A DNA stretch of 64,000 nt, from the NCBI RefSeq assembly GCF_007830125.1, contig NZ_VLLG01000006.1:310001-374000 (forward strand), read 5' to 3'. Position numbers and translations under genes: made by a program. Position 1 is the first letter of the stretch; every line of letters starts with the position of its first letter. The DNA comes from Chitinophaga japonensis (GTDB lineage: Bacteria > Bacteroidota > Bacteroidia > Chitinophagales > Chitinophagaceae). The notes beneath the pieces were generated by a model, which saw only the letters and a list, made by a program, of their open reading frames with translations, was not told the origin of the DNA and made no database searches. Positions 8,261-16,900 of this stretch are shown here, piece after piece.

Positions 8261-10564
8261 ATGAAATATTTCTTATTGTTGGCAATAGCTATCTTCCCCG
8301 TCACCCTTTCTGCGCAGCATGAAAAGGATATGCATGCAGTGCACAATATGACTGGTATGAATATGCCCCCTGCCAAAAGTAAGGGTGTAGTTGAGTATGA
8401 TCTATACGTGAATGATACCATGGCGAATTTTTCCGGTAACAAGATCAGGCATGCGATGGCCATTAACGGGCAGATACCGGCGCCAACGCTGTATTTTACT
8501 GAGGGCGATACGGCCGTGATACGTGTGCACAACCTGATGCATCATGAAACCTCCCTCCACTGGCATGGGCTGCTGCTCCCCAATAAGGAAGATGGTGTTC
8601 CTTACCTGACCACGGCGCCTGTCCGGCCAGGCGCTACTTATACTTTTACCTTTCCGCTAAAACAGAGCGGTACCTATTGGTATCATTCGCATACCATGCT
8701 ACAGGAACAGATCGGCATTTATGGCCCCATTGTAATACAACCCCGCAAAAAGATATTTGCTACAGATAAGGATATAGTGTTACTTTTTTCCGACTGGACC
8801 AATGAAAAACCCGGCAGTGTATTAAAGACTTTAAGAAGGAATGATCCGGACAATGAGTGGTACGCCATAAAGAAAGGCTATCCGCAAAGCCTGGACAAGC
8901 TGTTGCAGCACCGTTCGTGGGGAGAACGTGTGAAGTGGGGATTTAAGCGTATGCCACCTATGGATATGTCTGATGTATATTATGATAAGTTCCTGCTTGC
9001 AGGAAGCCCGCGCCTTGACTTGTCAAAGTATAAACCCGGGGAAAAGCTGCGATTGAGGGTTATAAATGGTTCCGCTTCTTCTTATTTCTACCTGCAGTAT
9101 GCCGGAGGGAAAATGGAATTGATAGCTTCGGATGGCGTAGATGTGCAACCTGTTAAGATTGACAGGATTTTGATAGGTGTTGCAGAAACATACGACTTTT
9201 TGATAACGGTTCCTTCTGCTGGTACTTATGAACTGCGCGCCACATCACAGGATGTGGCCAGCCATGCTTCCGCCTTTATCGGCAAAGGGGATACTACGTA
9301 TGCGCCTGATGTTCCCAGGCCCAATGTATGGAAGATGGATGCAATGATGACGGATATGTCAGTGAACTTTCCTGGGAAAATGAGCCATAACATGAAGGGA
9401 ATGGAGATGGACAATATGGACCACATGGATCGCGGCAACATGGATATGAAGATGGATAAGGATTCCGGGGAGATGAAGATGGAGGATATGCCTGCAGACA
9501 CTATGCCGGGCATGGACATGAAACAAGATACCGGCCATAATATGGAGCATATGGATCATGCAATGCAGGAGCCCGACAAAAGCGGTTTTGTGTTGTTCAA
9601 TTATGATATGCTGAAGGCAAGGAGCAAAACGGCGTTTGACAAAGATAAACCCGTACGGAAAGTGGATCTGAAACTTACCGGCAATATGTATCGCTATGTA
9701 TGGTCCATCAATAATAAGATGCTGTCGGAAGCAGACAAAATATTGGTCAGAAGAGGAGAAGTGGTGCAATTTGTTATAGAAAATACCACCATGATGAACC
9801 ACCCCATGCACCTGCACGGTCACTTTTTCAGGGTGCTCAATAAAAATGGAGATTACTCTCCTTTGAAACATACACTGGATGTACCGCCTATGAGCACGGT
9901 AACTATCGAATTTGCTGCGGATGAAGATAAAGACTGGTTTTTTCATTGCCATATCCTCTATCACATGATGAGCGGCATGTCGCGTATTGTTCATTATGAG
10001 GGAAGCAAACGTGATACGGCCCTGGCAAGTTTCCCGCTGAAAAAACTAATTGATGAAGAGAAAATGTGGTTCTTCTATGGCAGTATTGCTGCCAAAAGTC
10101 ATATGAGTGAGCTGCAGGCCAATTATATCAACGCCCGTAATGCTTTCCGGGCAGAGGTAAATGCCAACTATGATGGTCAGTATGAAGCCAATGTGAGTTA
10201 TGAAAGGTACATAGGTGATTGGTTCCGGCCTTACATTGGGTTTAGTACACTCAGGCAGCAATATTATAACCTGTTTACCGGTAAGCAGACTTTTGAACAG
10301 GATTTTGATCTGCCGGTGTTGGGTGTGCGTTATACACTTCCTTTCTTTATTGATGCAGACCTGCGTGTTAATGCAAAGGGCCGGGTCAGGTTTGAGTTGG
10401 ATGGAGAGCAATGGCTGCTGCCAAGAATGTTCTTTAACTGGCGCGTCAATACAGATAAAGAATACCACCTTGACCTGGAATATATGCTTGCCAGAAAAAT
10501 ATCCTTATCTGGTGGGTATGATTCAAGATACAAATGGGGAGGAGGATTGCTGGTACGTTTCTAA
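8261..10564 (+). CDS. Multicopper oxidase (CopA-like) with C-terminal barrel-like extension
   Basis: 767 residues. The signal peptide ends VTLSAQ. The oxidase part has all four copper-site motifs: LHWHG (His100, His102), WYHSH (142-144), HPMHLHGHFF (about 514) and HCHILYHMMSGM (about 562-573), which provide the type 1 and type 2/3 centres. A Met/His/Asp-rich stretch at about 356-440 (for example MDHMDRGNMDMKMD) resembles the Met-rich Cu(I)-binding insert of CopA/PcoA oxidases. Residues about 590-767 are additional: alternating hydrophobic strands ending LLVRF with a terminal Phe, as in outer-membrane barrels, and similar in style to CopB. Role: periplasmic oxidation of Cu(I) to Cu(II), perhaps tethered to the outer membrane. 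In the best-known pco/cop operons the oxidase and CopB are separate proteins. Confidence 0.93.
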   Translation: MKYFLLLAIAIFPVTLSAQHEKDMHAVHNMTGMNMPPAKSKGVVEYDLYVNDTMANFSGNKIRHAMAINGQIPAPTLYFTEGDTAVIRVHNLMHHETSLHWHGLLLPNKEDGVPYLTTAPVRPGATYTFTFPLKQSGTYWYHSHTMLQEQIGIYGPIVIQPRKKIFATDKDIVLLFSDWTNEKPGSVLKTLRRNDPDNEWYAIKKGYPQSLDKLLQHRSWGERVKWGFKRMPPMDMSDVYYDKFLLAGSPRLDLSKYKPGEKLRLRVINGSASSYFYLQYAGGKMELIASDGVDVQPVKIDRILIGVAETYDFLITVPSAGTYELRATSQDVASHASAFIGKGDTTYAPDVPRPNVWKMDAMMTDMSVNFPGKMSHNMKGMEMDNMDHMDRGNMDMKMDKDSGEMKMEDMPADTMPGMDMKQDTGHNMEHMDHAMQEPDKSGFVLFNYDMLKARSKTAFDKDKPVRKVDLKLTGNMYRYVWSINNKMLSEADKILVRRGEVVQFVIENTTMMNHPMHLHGHFFRVLNKNGDYSPLKHTLDVPPMSTVTIEFAADEDKDWFFHCHILYHMMSGMSRIVHYEGSKRDTALASFPLKKLIDEEKMWFFYGSIAAKSHMSELQANYINARNAFRAEVNANYDGQYEANVSYERYIGDWFRPYIGFSTLRQQYYNLFTGKQTFEQDFDLPVLGVRYTLPFFIDADLRVNAKGRVRFELDGEQWLLPRMFFNWRVNTDKEYHLDLEYMLARKISLSGGYDSRYKWGGGLLVRF

Positions 10565-10590
10565 TCAATCAATTTTATATTATAGTTTTC

Positions 10591-11397
10591 ATGGCAAAAA
10601 GTAAACATTACTACATTCGCAAAGCGCATCGTTATCTGGGTCTTATCCTTGGGATACAATTTTTACTGTGGACCATTGGCGGGCTGTATTTCAGCTGGAG
10701 CAATATGGATGAGGTGCATGGCGATTTTCAGAAGAAACCAGAGCCTTTACTGCCGGCCAATCTTCCGCTGGTATCACCTACGGTGGCGCTGAACAATATC
10801 CGGGAGATAGCAGGTATTGATTCATTAACCTCCATCCAGTTAATACAGATCCTTGGAAAGCCATACTATCAGATCAGGAGTATGGGCGCTACTGGAAATA
10901 ACCACTCCCATGATCATTCCGGGCACCAGAAAATCTTCCTTGTCAATGCAGAGACTGGGCAGTTAAGACCGGCGCTTTCTGAGCATGAAGCTGTAGCGGT
11001 GGCAAAGCTCCGATTTAACGGTAATCCAAAGGTCGCAGCCGTTGAATATCTGACTACCACCAGCAGGCACCACGAATACAGGGAGAGCCCATTGCCAGCC
11101 TATGCTATTACGTTTGAACATCCATCGGCCACAACCGTATATGTGGCCAGTGAATGGGGCACTGTTCAAAAGTTCCGTAATAATAAATGGAGGACTTTTG
11201 ATTTACTATGGATGCTGCACACCATGGATTACGAGTCCAGAGATAATATCAGCAATATACTATTGCGCGTATTTTCCGTCTTTGGCCTGGTAACTGTAAT
11301 TTCGGGGTTCGTACTTTATGCGATCAGTTCCAAGACATTAAAAAATGGCTTTAAGAAGCAAGGCAGGTTGGCGATAAACAAGGTCAAAATTTTATAA
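10591..11397 (+). CDS. PepSY-domain membrane protein
   Basis: 268 residues from the ATG at 10591, which follows the oxidase gene by 26 bases. Helix 1 is at about 13-37 (HRYLGLILGIQFLLWTIGGL) and a second at about 222-245 near the end, with a periplasmic domain between them. YLGLILGIQFLLWTIGGLYF is typical of PepSY-TM proteins. The periplasmic part contains a His-rich patch (NNHSHDHSGHQ) that could bind metal. PepSY-TM proteins are frequent beside copper and iron uptake or reductase genes, and some act as metal reductases; no cytochrome motif is certain here. It closes the first copper array. Confidence 0.8.
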   Translation: MAKSKHYYIRKAHRYLGLILGIQFLLWTIGGLYFSWSNMDEVHGDFQKKPEPLLPANLPLVSPTVALNNIREIAGIDSLTSIQLIQILGKPYYQIRSMGATGNNHSHDHSGHQKIFLVNAETGQLRPALSEHEAVAVAKLRFNGNPKVAAVEYLTTTSRHHEYRESPLPAYAITFEHPSATTVYVASEWGTVQKFRNNKWRTFDLLWMLHTMDYESRDNISNILLRVFSVFGLVTVISGFVLYAISSKTLKNGFKKQGRLAINKVKIL

Positions 11398-11409
11398 ATA
11401 TTCCGGAAG

Positions 11410-11423
11410 ATTATATAACAATT
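11410..11423. promoter_or_regulatory. Operator-like motif upstream of first HYC_CC_PP gene
   Basis: ATTATATAACAATT lies 45 bases before the start at 11468 and matches most of the perfect palindrome AATTGT-ATA-ACAATT that lies 47 bases before the paralogous gene at 22872. Conservation of position and sequence upstream of both copies suggests a shared regulator site or promoter element. A related TTGTAACAA lies upstream of 13387. No binding protein can be assigned from sequence. Confidence 0.35.
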
Positions 11424-11467
11424 CCTGATTCTTATTGACGTAACTTTATACTGATTTTTAACAGGCA

Positions 11468-11890
11468 ATGAAACGGTTACTGGTTAGCATATTAATGGTG
11501 GTTTATCTCTCCTCTTCCGTCGGAGCTAATGTATACCGTCATTATTGCATGAACAGGTTAGTTGCCTGGGGGGTAGGTGATGAAAATAGTATGTCCGATG
11601 CCTGTTCTTATTGTGGAATGGGAAAAACCAGCCCTGGTGAGCACTGCAGGAAGCAAGCTTCAGGTTGCTGCCACAATGAGCATCAACTGATAAAAATTGA
11701 AAAAGACCAAAAAAAGGTTGATGAGAACGTTAAGCTGGCAAAACCGTACTTGCTGGCTATTACCCAATTTCCGGTTGAATTTTATAATGTCTTTGTACCT
11801 TCAGCAGTTACAGTATACCCAACAACGCATGCTCCCCCAGCAACAGGAAAAGTTACCCTATTCATTCGTAATTGTGTTTTTCGCATTTGA
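11468..11890 (+). CDS. HYC_CC_PP-type small Cys-rich protein (copy 1)
   Basis: 140 residues. It begins with a hydrophobic segment (LLVSILMVVYLSSSVGANVY) then YRHYCMNRLVAW, a CSYCGM motif, GCCHNEH, and HAPPATG near the C-terminus. These HYC, CC and PP landmarks define a Bacteroidota family commonly found next to heavy-metal efflux genes. The many Cys and His residues suggest metal binding at the periplasmic face. It leads a three-gene module that recurs at 22872-24508, where the equivalent protein has the same landmarks. Molecular function is not established. Confidence 0.8.
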   Translation: MKRLLVSILMVVYLSSSVGANVYRHYCMNRLVAWGVGDENSMSDACSYCGMGKTSPGEHCRKQASGCCHNEHQLIKIEKDQKKVDENVKLAKPYLLAITQFPVEFYNVFVPSAVTVYPTTHAPPATGKVTLFIRNCVFRI

Positions 11891-12012
11891 TTTTACCCCA
11901 CGAGGTGCCCGTATGATGCTGTTAACGGGCTATAGGCATTCCCTCTTTGCCTGACAGGGATTGATCGTCCCGGTACGCCACACCAAAACAACAACATTTA
12001 AAAACTTATTTT

Positions 12013-12585
12013 ATGAAAAAGATATTAATGTCATTGGCATTTATAGGCTTATTGGCATTGTATGCCAATGCGCAGCAGTACCCGAGTGGTATTTACCTGA
12101 GCTTTACCGATTTCAGAAACAACAAACTTTCTTATGCCGGTACAGATAAGCTCCGTTTCCATGAATTTTCAGGTAATAACTTTATTACCGTTAAGCACAA
12201 TGGCCAAAAAAGCAGACTGTTTAAAGGCAAGATATATGCTTATCAGCGTAATAACGGCCAGGTAGTCCGTACCTGGAATAAGGTGCCTTATACGCTGAGT
12301 GAGCAGGGAGACATATGGATTTATTACAGATACCTGAATGTTACGCAGGGTAAAGGAATACAGATGGAAAGAAAGTATTTCTATTCCACAGCAGGAAACA
12401 GTGAAATACTTCCTTTGACAATCAGTAATCTCAAACACTCGTTTCCTGAAAAGTACCTGTTCCATAACTTCCTGGATGCTCAATTCAGGAACGATGCAGA
12501 GTTATCAACATACGATAGTTTTGCAAAGAAATTCAAAGTGAACCATCTGCTGGCAACAACCATTTCAGCCAATACTAAAAACTAA
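12013..12585 (+). CDS. Secreted protein of unknown function (module copy 1)
   Basis: 190 residues with a signal peptide ending LLALYANAQ. No domain is recognised. It has aromatic-rich short strands such as AYQRNNGQVVRTW, VPYTLSEQGDIWIYYR and ERKYFYSTAG. The paralogue at 23421 shares most of these, including YLFxNFLDAQFR near the end, so the family is real and constrained. It lies between the HYC_CC_PP and heavy-metal-binding genes in both copies, so a role in metal handling at the envelope is likely, but nothing in the sequence gives a mechanism. Confidence 0.78.
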   Translation: MKKILMSLAFIGLLALYANAQQYPSGIYLSFTDFRNNKLSYAGTDKLRFHEFSGNNFITVKHNGQKSRLFKGKIYAYQRNNGQVVRTWNKVPYTLSEQGDIWIYYRYLNVTQGKGIQMERKYFYSTAGNSEILPLTISNLKHSFPEKYLFHNFLDAQFRNDAELSTYDSFAKKFKVNHLLATTISANTKN

Positions 12586-12623
12586 AAAGGAAAGATCACT
12601 ATTCACAATTAAAGATAATAACA

Positions 12624-13055
12624 ATGAAAAAACTACTCATGCTCCTGATCGCCATTACCACTGCGTTTGCCGCATATGCCCAGCAAAAAGGCGGTAGAGA
12701 GGACACAACGCAGCATATAACGGTATATAGCTGCCCTATGCATCCGGATGTAACCAGTAATAAGCCGGGTAAGTGCCCTAAATGCGGTGTGGATTTAACA
12801 CTTTCCAAAAAAGAACAGATGAAAATGGAGGTAACAAAATCTTACGCTTGTCCGGCGCATCCGGATGTTATCAGCAATAAAACGGGCACTTGTCCTAAAT
12901 GCGGCAAGACCCTGCTCCCTTCCAAAAAGGAGCAAATGAAAATGGAGGTGATGAAATATACCTGTCCTATGCATCCGGATGTAGTAAGTAGCAAACCGGG
13001 TACCTGCCCGAAATGTGGAATGAAGCTGGCAGAGAAGAAGCCGGAAACAAATTAA
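12624..13055 (+). CDS. Triple heavy-metal-binding-domain secreted protein (copy 1)
   Basis: 143 residues: a signal peptide (ITTAFAAYAQ) then three ~40-residue repeats. Repeats 1 and 3 read CPMHPDVTSNKPGKCPKCG and CPMHPDVVSSKPGTCPKCG; repeat 2 reads CPAHPDV...CPKCGKTL and lacks both Met ligands. Each is linked by SKKEQMKMEV, which is repeated at the DNA level too, so the gene arose by internal triplication. These are the same heavy-metal-binding domains that head the CusB adaptors at 1679 and 3006. The protein is a good candidate for a periplasmic metal sponge or donor to the pumps. Paralogue at 24056. Confidence 0.88.
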   Translation: MKKLLMLLIAITTAFAAYAQQKGGREDTTQHITVYSCPMHPDVTSNKPGKCPKCGVDLTLSKKEQMKMEVTKSYACPAHPDVISNKTGTCPKCGKTLLPSKKEQMKMEVMKYTCPMHPDVVSSKPGTCPKCGMKLAEKKPETN

Positions 13056-13114
13056 GGAATGAAATAGTTTGATAGGATTCCTGACCAGGAAGTCCTGCAT
13101 TGTGAGAAAGCAGC

Positions 13115-13139
13115 AAACCGGGAGTGATCCCGGTTTTTT
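13115..13139 (+). terminator. Intrinsic terminator after module copy 1
   Basis: AAACCGGGA (13115-13123) and TCCCGGTTT (13128-13136) form a perfect 9-bp stem with a GTGA loop, continuing into a T-run. It lies 60 bases after the stop of the triple heavy-metal-binding gene and ends the transcript of the first module. From here to 13386 (about 250 bases) I see no convincing gene. Confidence 0.85.
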
Positions 13140-13386
13140 GCCTGTGAGAAGATGAACCTTCTTTATATGACGGGCATTAACCAGCAAAATTTCAAAATGA
13201 GGTTCTGTGATATTGAAAATCAGGCTTCCAGTACACCCCGTGCTTCCCATGGCTATATGGGTCACCCAACATCAAGACCGCAATATCGGGGCTTTTAGGT
13301 CAAGATATGCTTAATATGCAACTATATTGCCATTTTATTTGCCAATCCCTCTATAAAATTGTAACAAAATCCTGTATTTTTGCCAC

Positions 13387-13701
13387 ATGAAATTTTTGGC
13401 CTTTATAATGGCAATTATCGTACTCGCACTGAGCTGTATGCCTTGTGCTGATGCTGCGTCTGCCATGATGGCCAGAAAAGCAAAAACAGAAATTACAAAA
13501 ACTCCAGTGCAACAGCATCCGGATACCGATACTTGTTCTCCTTTCTGCCAATGTACCTGTTGCGCCGGTTTTACGCTTAATTATGGTTTTTATACATTAA
13601 TCACCCCTGCAAACTTTACATCTTCTCTTTATTCAGATAACCGCCAGTCCGGCATTATAGAAATATCTCTCCCTGTCTGGCAACCGCCTCAATTGCTATA
13701 A
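13387..13701 (+). CDS. Small Cys-rich secreted protein resembling DUF6660
   Basis: 104 residues. A signal-like segment (LAFIMAIIVLALSCMPCADA) precedes a basic linker and the cluster CSPFCQCTCC, then a hydrophobic tail ending in QPPQLL. Such short proteins precede CusA-type pumps in Bacteroidota and resemble the DUF6660 family, though I assign this from memory of its layout. The Cys cluster suggests metal sensing or binding. It is the first gene of the second RND cluster. An AT-rich TTGTAACAA motif lies 19 bases upstream. Confidence 0.72.
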   Translation: MKFLAFIMAIIVLALSCMPCADAASAMMARKAKTEITKTPVQQHPDTDTCSPFCQCTCCAGFTLNYGFYTLITPANFTSSLYSDNRQSGIIEISLPVWQPPQLL

Positions 13702-13781
13702 TCTTCTGGTTTATTTGCAAACTGTATGTCAGGTCTTTACGATTTTGGCGTTTATTGTTGCACATATTCTAATTGTCACAA

Positions 13782-13940
13782 TTGACTTCTAAAAAAGGCA
13801 AGAAAAGGCAGAAACGCCCTAAACAGCCGTTGGCTTTACGAATTATTAAAATAGTAATTATTGTACTGTTAAGTGCTATAATGATTGCTGGTATAATACT
13901 TCGTATCATCCAGTATTACCGGCTCGTTTCAAAACACTAA
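13782..13940 (+). CDS. Predicted 52-residue basic single-pass membrane protein
   Basis: Starting with TTG at 13782 (another in-frame TTG is at 13773, just after a stop), the frame encodes a strongly basic N-terminus (SKKGKKRQKRPKQP), a hydrophobic helix (IIKIVIIVLLSAIMIAGIIL) and a short tail RIIQYYRLVSKH. It ends 6 bases before the start of the CusA-TolC fusion. No ATG or clear ribosome-binding site supports it, but the composition is clearly that of a membrane peptide with positive-inside topology rather than random sequence. It could be a small pump-associated subunit, comparable in kind to small RND-associated peptides; that role is inference. Confidence 0.5.
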   Translation: MTSKKGKKRQKRPKQPLALRIIKIVIIVLLSAIMIAGIILRIIQYYRLVSKH

Positions 13941-13946
13941 TCAATT

Positions 13947-16900
13947 ATGTTCGATAAGATCATTCATTTTTCAATAAAGAACAAACTCGTTATTGGGATA
14001 TTTACCCTTGCTTTAGTTGTTTGGGGTATTATATCGCTGTCGCGATTGCCAATTGATGCTGTGCCCGACATTACCAATAACCAGGTGCAGATCATCACCC
14101 AGGCCCCTAATCTGGGCGCTCAGGAGGTAGAGCAATTCATTACAGCACCCATAGAGCTTGCAATGGCCAACATTGCAGATGTAATTGAAAAACGCTCTAT
14201 TTCCCGTTCAGGTATCTCTGTTATAACTCTTGTTTTCAGGGATAAGGTGGATGTATATTGGGCCCGTCAGCAGGTAAGCGAACGTCTAACCGAAGCTGAA
14301 AGGGTTATTCCTAAAGGAATGGGCGAGCCTGGTTTGGCCCCCATTACAACCGGCTTGGGCGAAATTTACCAGTATGTTATACATACCAAGCCTGGTTATG
14401 AAAAAAAATATACTGCTATGGATTTGCGTACCATCCAGGACTGGCTTGTTCGTACACAGTTAGCGGGCACGGAAGGCGTAGCGGAAGTGAGTGGCTGGGG
14501 CGGTTATGTAAAACAATACGAAGTCGCCCTTGACAACGAAAGGCTTAATGCTCAAAATGTTTCCATTACAGAAATATTTGAAGCACTGGAGAATAATAAT
14601 GAAAACACCGGCGGTTCCTATATTGAGCAACGGAGCAATGCCTACTTTATACGGGGCCTGGGGCAAGTGAAAACTCTAGGCGACATTGAAAAAATAGTAA
14701 TTAAAAGTGTAAATGGCATTCCTGTACTCATCCGTGATGTGGCAAAGGTACAATGGGGCAGCGCCACCAGATACGGGGCTGTTACACGTAATGGAGAAGG
14801 AGAAGTGGTAGCCGGCATTACATTAATGCTAAAGGGTGAAAATTTCAGCAGTGTGATTGAGCATGTGAAAGAAAGGATGAAACAGGTACAAAAGTCCTTA
14901 CCGGAAGGAGTAGTTATAGAACCATTTATTGATCGTACAGAACTGGTGGGTCGCACCATTGATACTGTGAAAAGAAATCTTGTGGAAGGCGGTATAATAG
15001 TAATACTGGTACTGGTGCTGCTTTTAGGCAACCTAAGAGCAGGTTTATTGGTGGCATCCGTAATACCGCTATCTATGCTGTTTGCATTTGGTATGATGCA
15101 GTTATTCAATGTGTCTGGCAACCTAATGAGCCTGGGGGCTATTGATTTTGGATTAATTGTAGACGGTGCGGTTATCATTGTGGAAGCCATTATTTTCAGA
15201 ATTACAGAGAGCAATTTATTCCCAGGCGTTGCTAGATTATCAAAGGAGCAAATGGATGAGGAAGTTTATCAGGCTGCCTCCAAGATCCGTAACAGTGCCG
15301 CGTTCGGAGAAATAATCATTTTGATCGTTTACCTGCCACTATTTGCCCTTGTAGGTATTGAAGGCAAGATGTTTAAGCCGATGGCCCAGACCGTTGCCTT
15401 CGCAATTCTTGGCGCATTTATCTTATCGCTTACCTATGTGCCAATGATGAGCGCTTTGTTTCTCAGCAAAAAGACAGAACATAAAAAGACGGTATCCGAC
15501 CGGATTATGAGTTTCTTTCACCGAATTTATGAACCTGTACTGAAAGGGGTTTTAAAATGGAAAGTGACCACTGTACTAATTGCTTTAGCTCTGTTTGGAA
15601 TGAGTTTAGTCATCTTCAACCGTATGGGAGGCGAGTTTATTCCTACACTCGAAGAAGGTGATCTAACAGTGGAGATTTCTATGATGCAGGGAACATCACT
15701 TAGCCAGACGGTGGAATCATTCTCAAAGGCAGAAAATATTTTAAAGCAAAAGTTTCCCGAAGTAAAGCAAGTGGTTACCCGTATAGGGAGCGCAGAAATA
15801 CCTACTGATCCAATGCCCATTGAACGCGGAGATATGATGGTAGCAATGCAGCCCAAAGAAAAATGGACAAGCGCCAAAACACGAGAGGAAATGATGGAGA
15901 AGATGGAAGAAGCGCTATCCGTTTTGCCAGGTGTGAATGTTGAAATTACCCAGCCTATGCAAATGCGCTTTAATGAACTAATGACCGGCATCCGGCAGGA
16001 CGTTGCTGTAAAGATTTACGGAGATGATCTGGATATATTGGCCCAGCAGGCCAATAATGTGGCAAAATTTATTGCACCGGTAAAGGGAGTAACAGAACCT
16101 TTTATAGAGAGAGTAACAGGGTTGCCCCAGATAGTAGTAGAGTATAACCGGGATAAGATGGCACAGTATGGTCTAAGCATCAGTGATGTGAACAGAGTTC
16201 TGCGCGCCGCATTTGCCGGTGAAGTAGCAGGTGTTGTTTTTGAAGGTGAAAAGCGCTTTGACATGGTAGTACGTCTGCAACGCGATCTTCGGGAAAATAT
16301 AATGAACATTGAAAACCTGTTTATCCCCCTGCCCTCTGGCAACAAAGTCCCCCTGGATCAGGTTGCCAGCATTTCATTTAAAGAAGCGCCAGCCCAGGTG
16401 TCCCGTGAAGGTGGAAAACGTAGGATCTATGTAGGGTTCAACGTTCGTGGGCGGGACGTAGAAAGCACCGTAGCTGAAATTCAAAGCATCCTGGATAAAA
16501 GATTGAAATTGCCGGCAGGCTATTATATCACCTATGGTGGACAGTTTCAGAATCTGAAAGAAGCGAAGCAACGATTATCCATTGCAGTTCCTGCCGCACT
16601 GGCTTTAATTCTTTTCCTGTTGTTCATTACTTTTCGTAGTGTAAAACAAATGTTGCTTATTTTTACAGCGGTGCCTTTATCTGCTATTGGCGGCATAGTG
16701 GCGTTATGGCTTCGGGGAATGCCGTTCAGCATCTCTGCAGGTGTCGGTTTCATTGCCTTGTTTGGGGTAGCAGTCTTAAATGGTATTGTACTCATTGGCT
16801 ATTTTAACCAATTAAAACAGGAAGGTATAACGGATATCAATCAACGGGTAATGGAAGGCACCAAAGTCCGGTTGCGCCCGGTTATCATGACAGCATCTGT

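Noticed and set aside
13152-13298. A 48-codon ATG frame after the first module terminator
   Set aside because: No motif, no signal peptide and no conservation visible; may be chance or a remnant.
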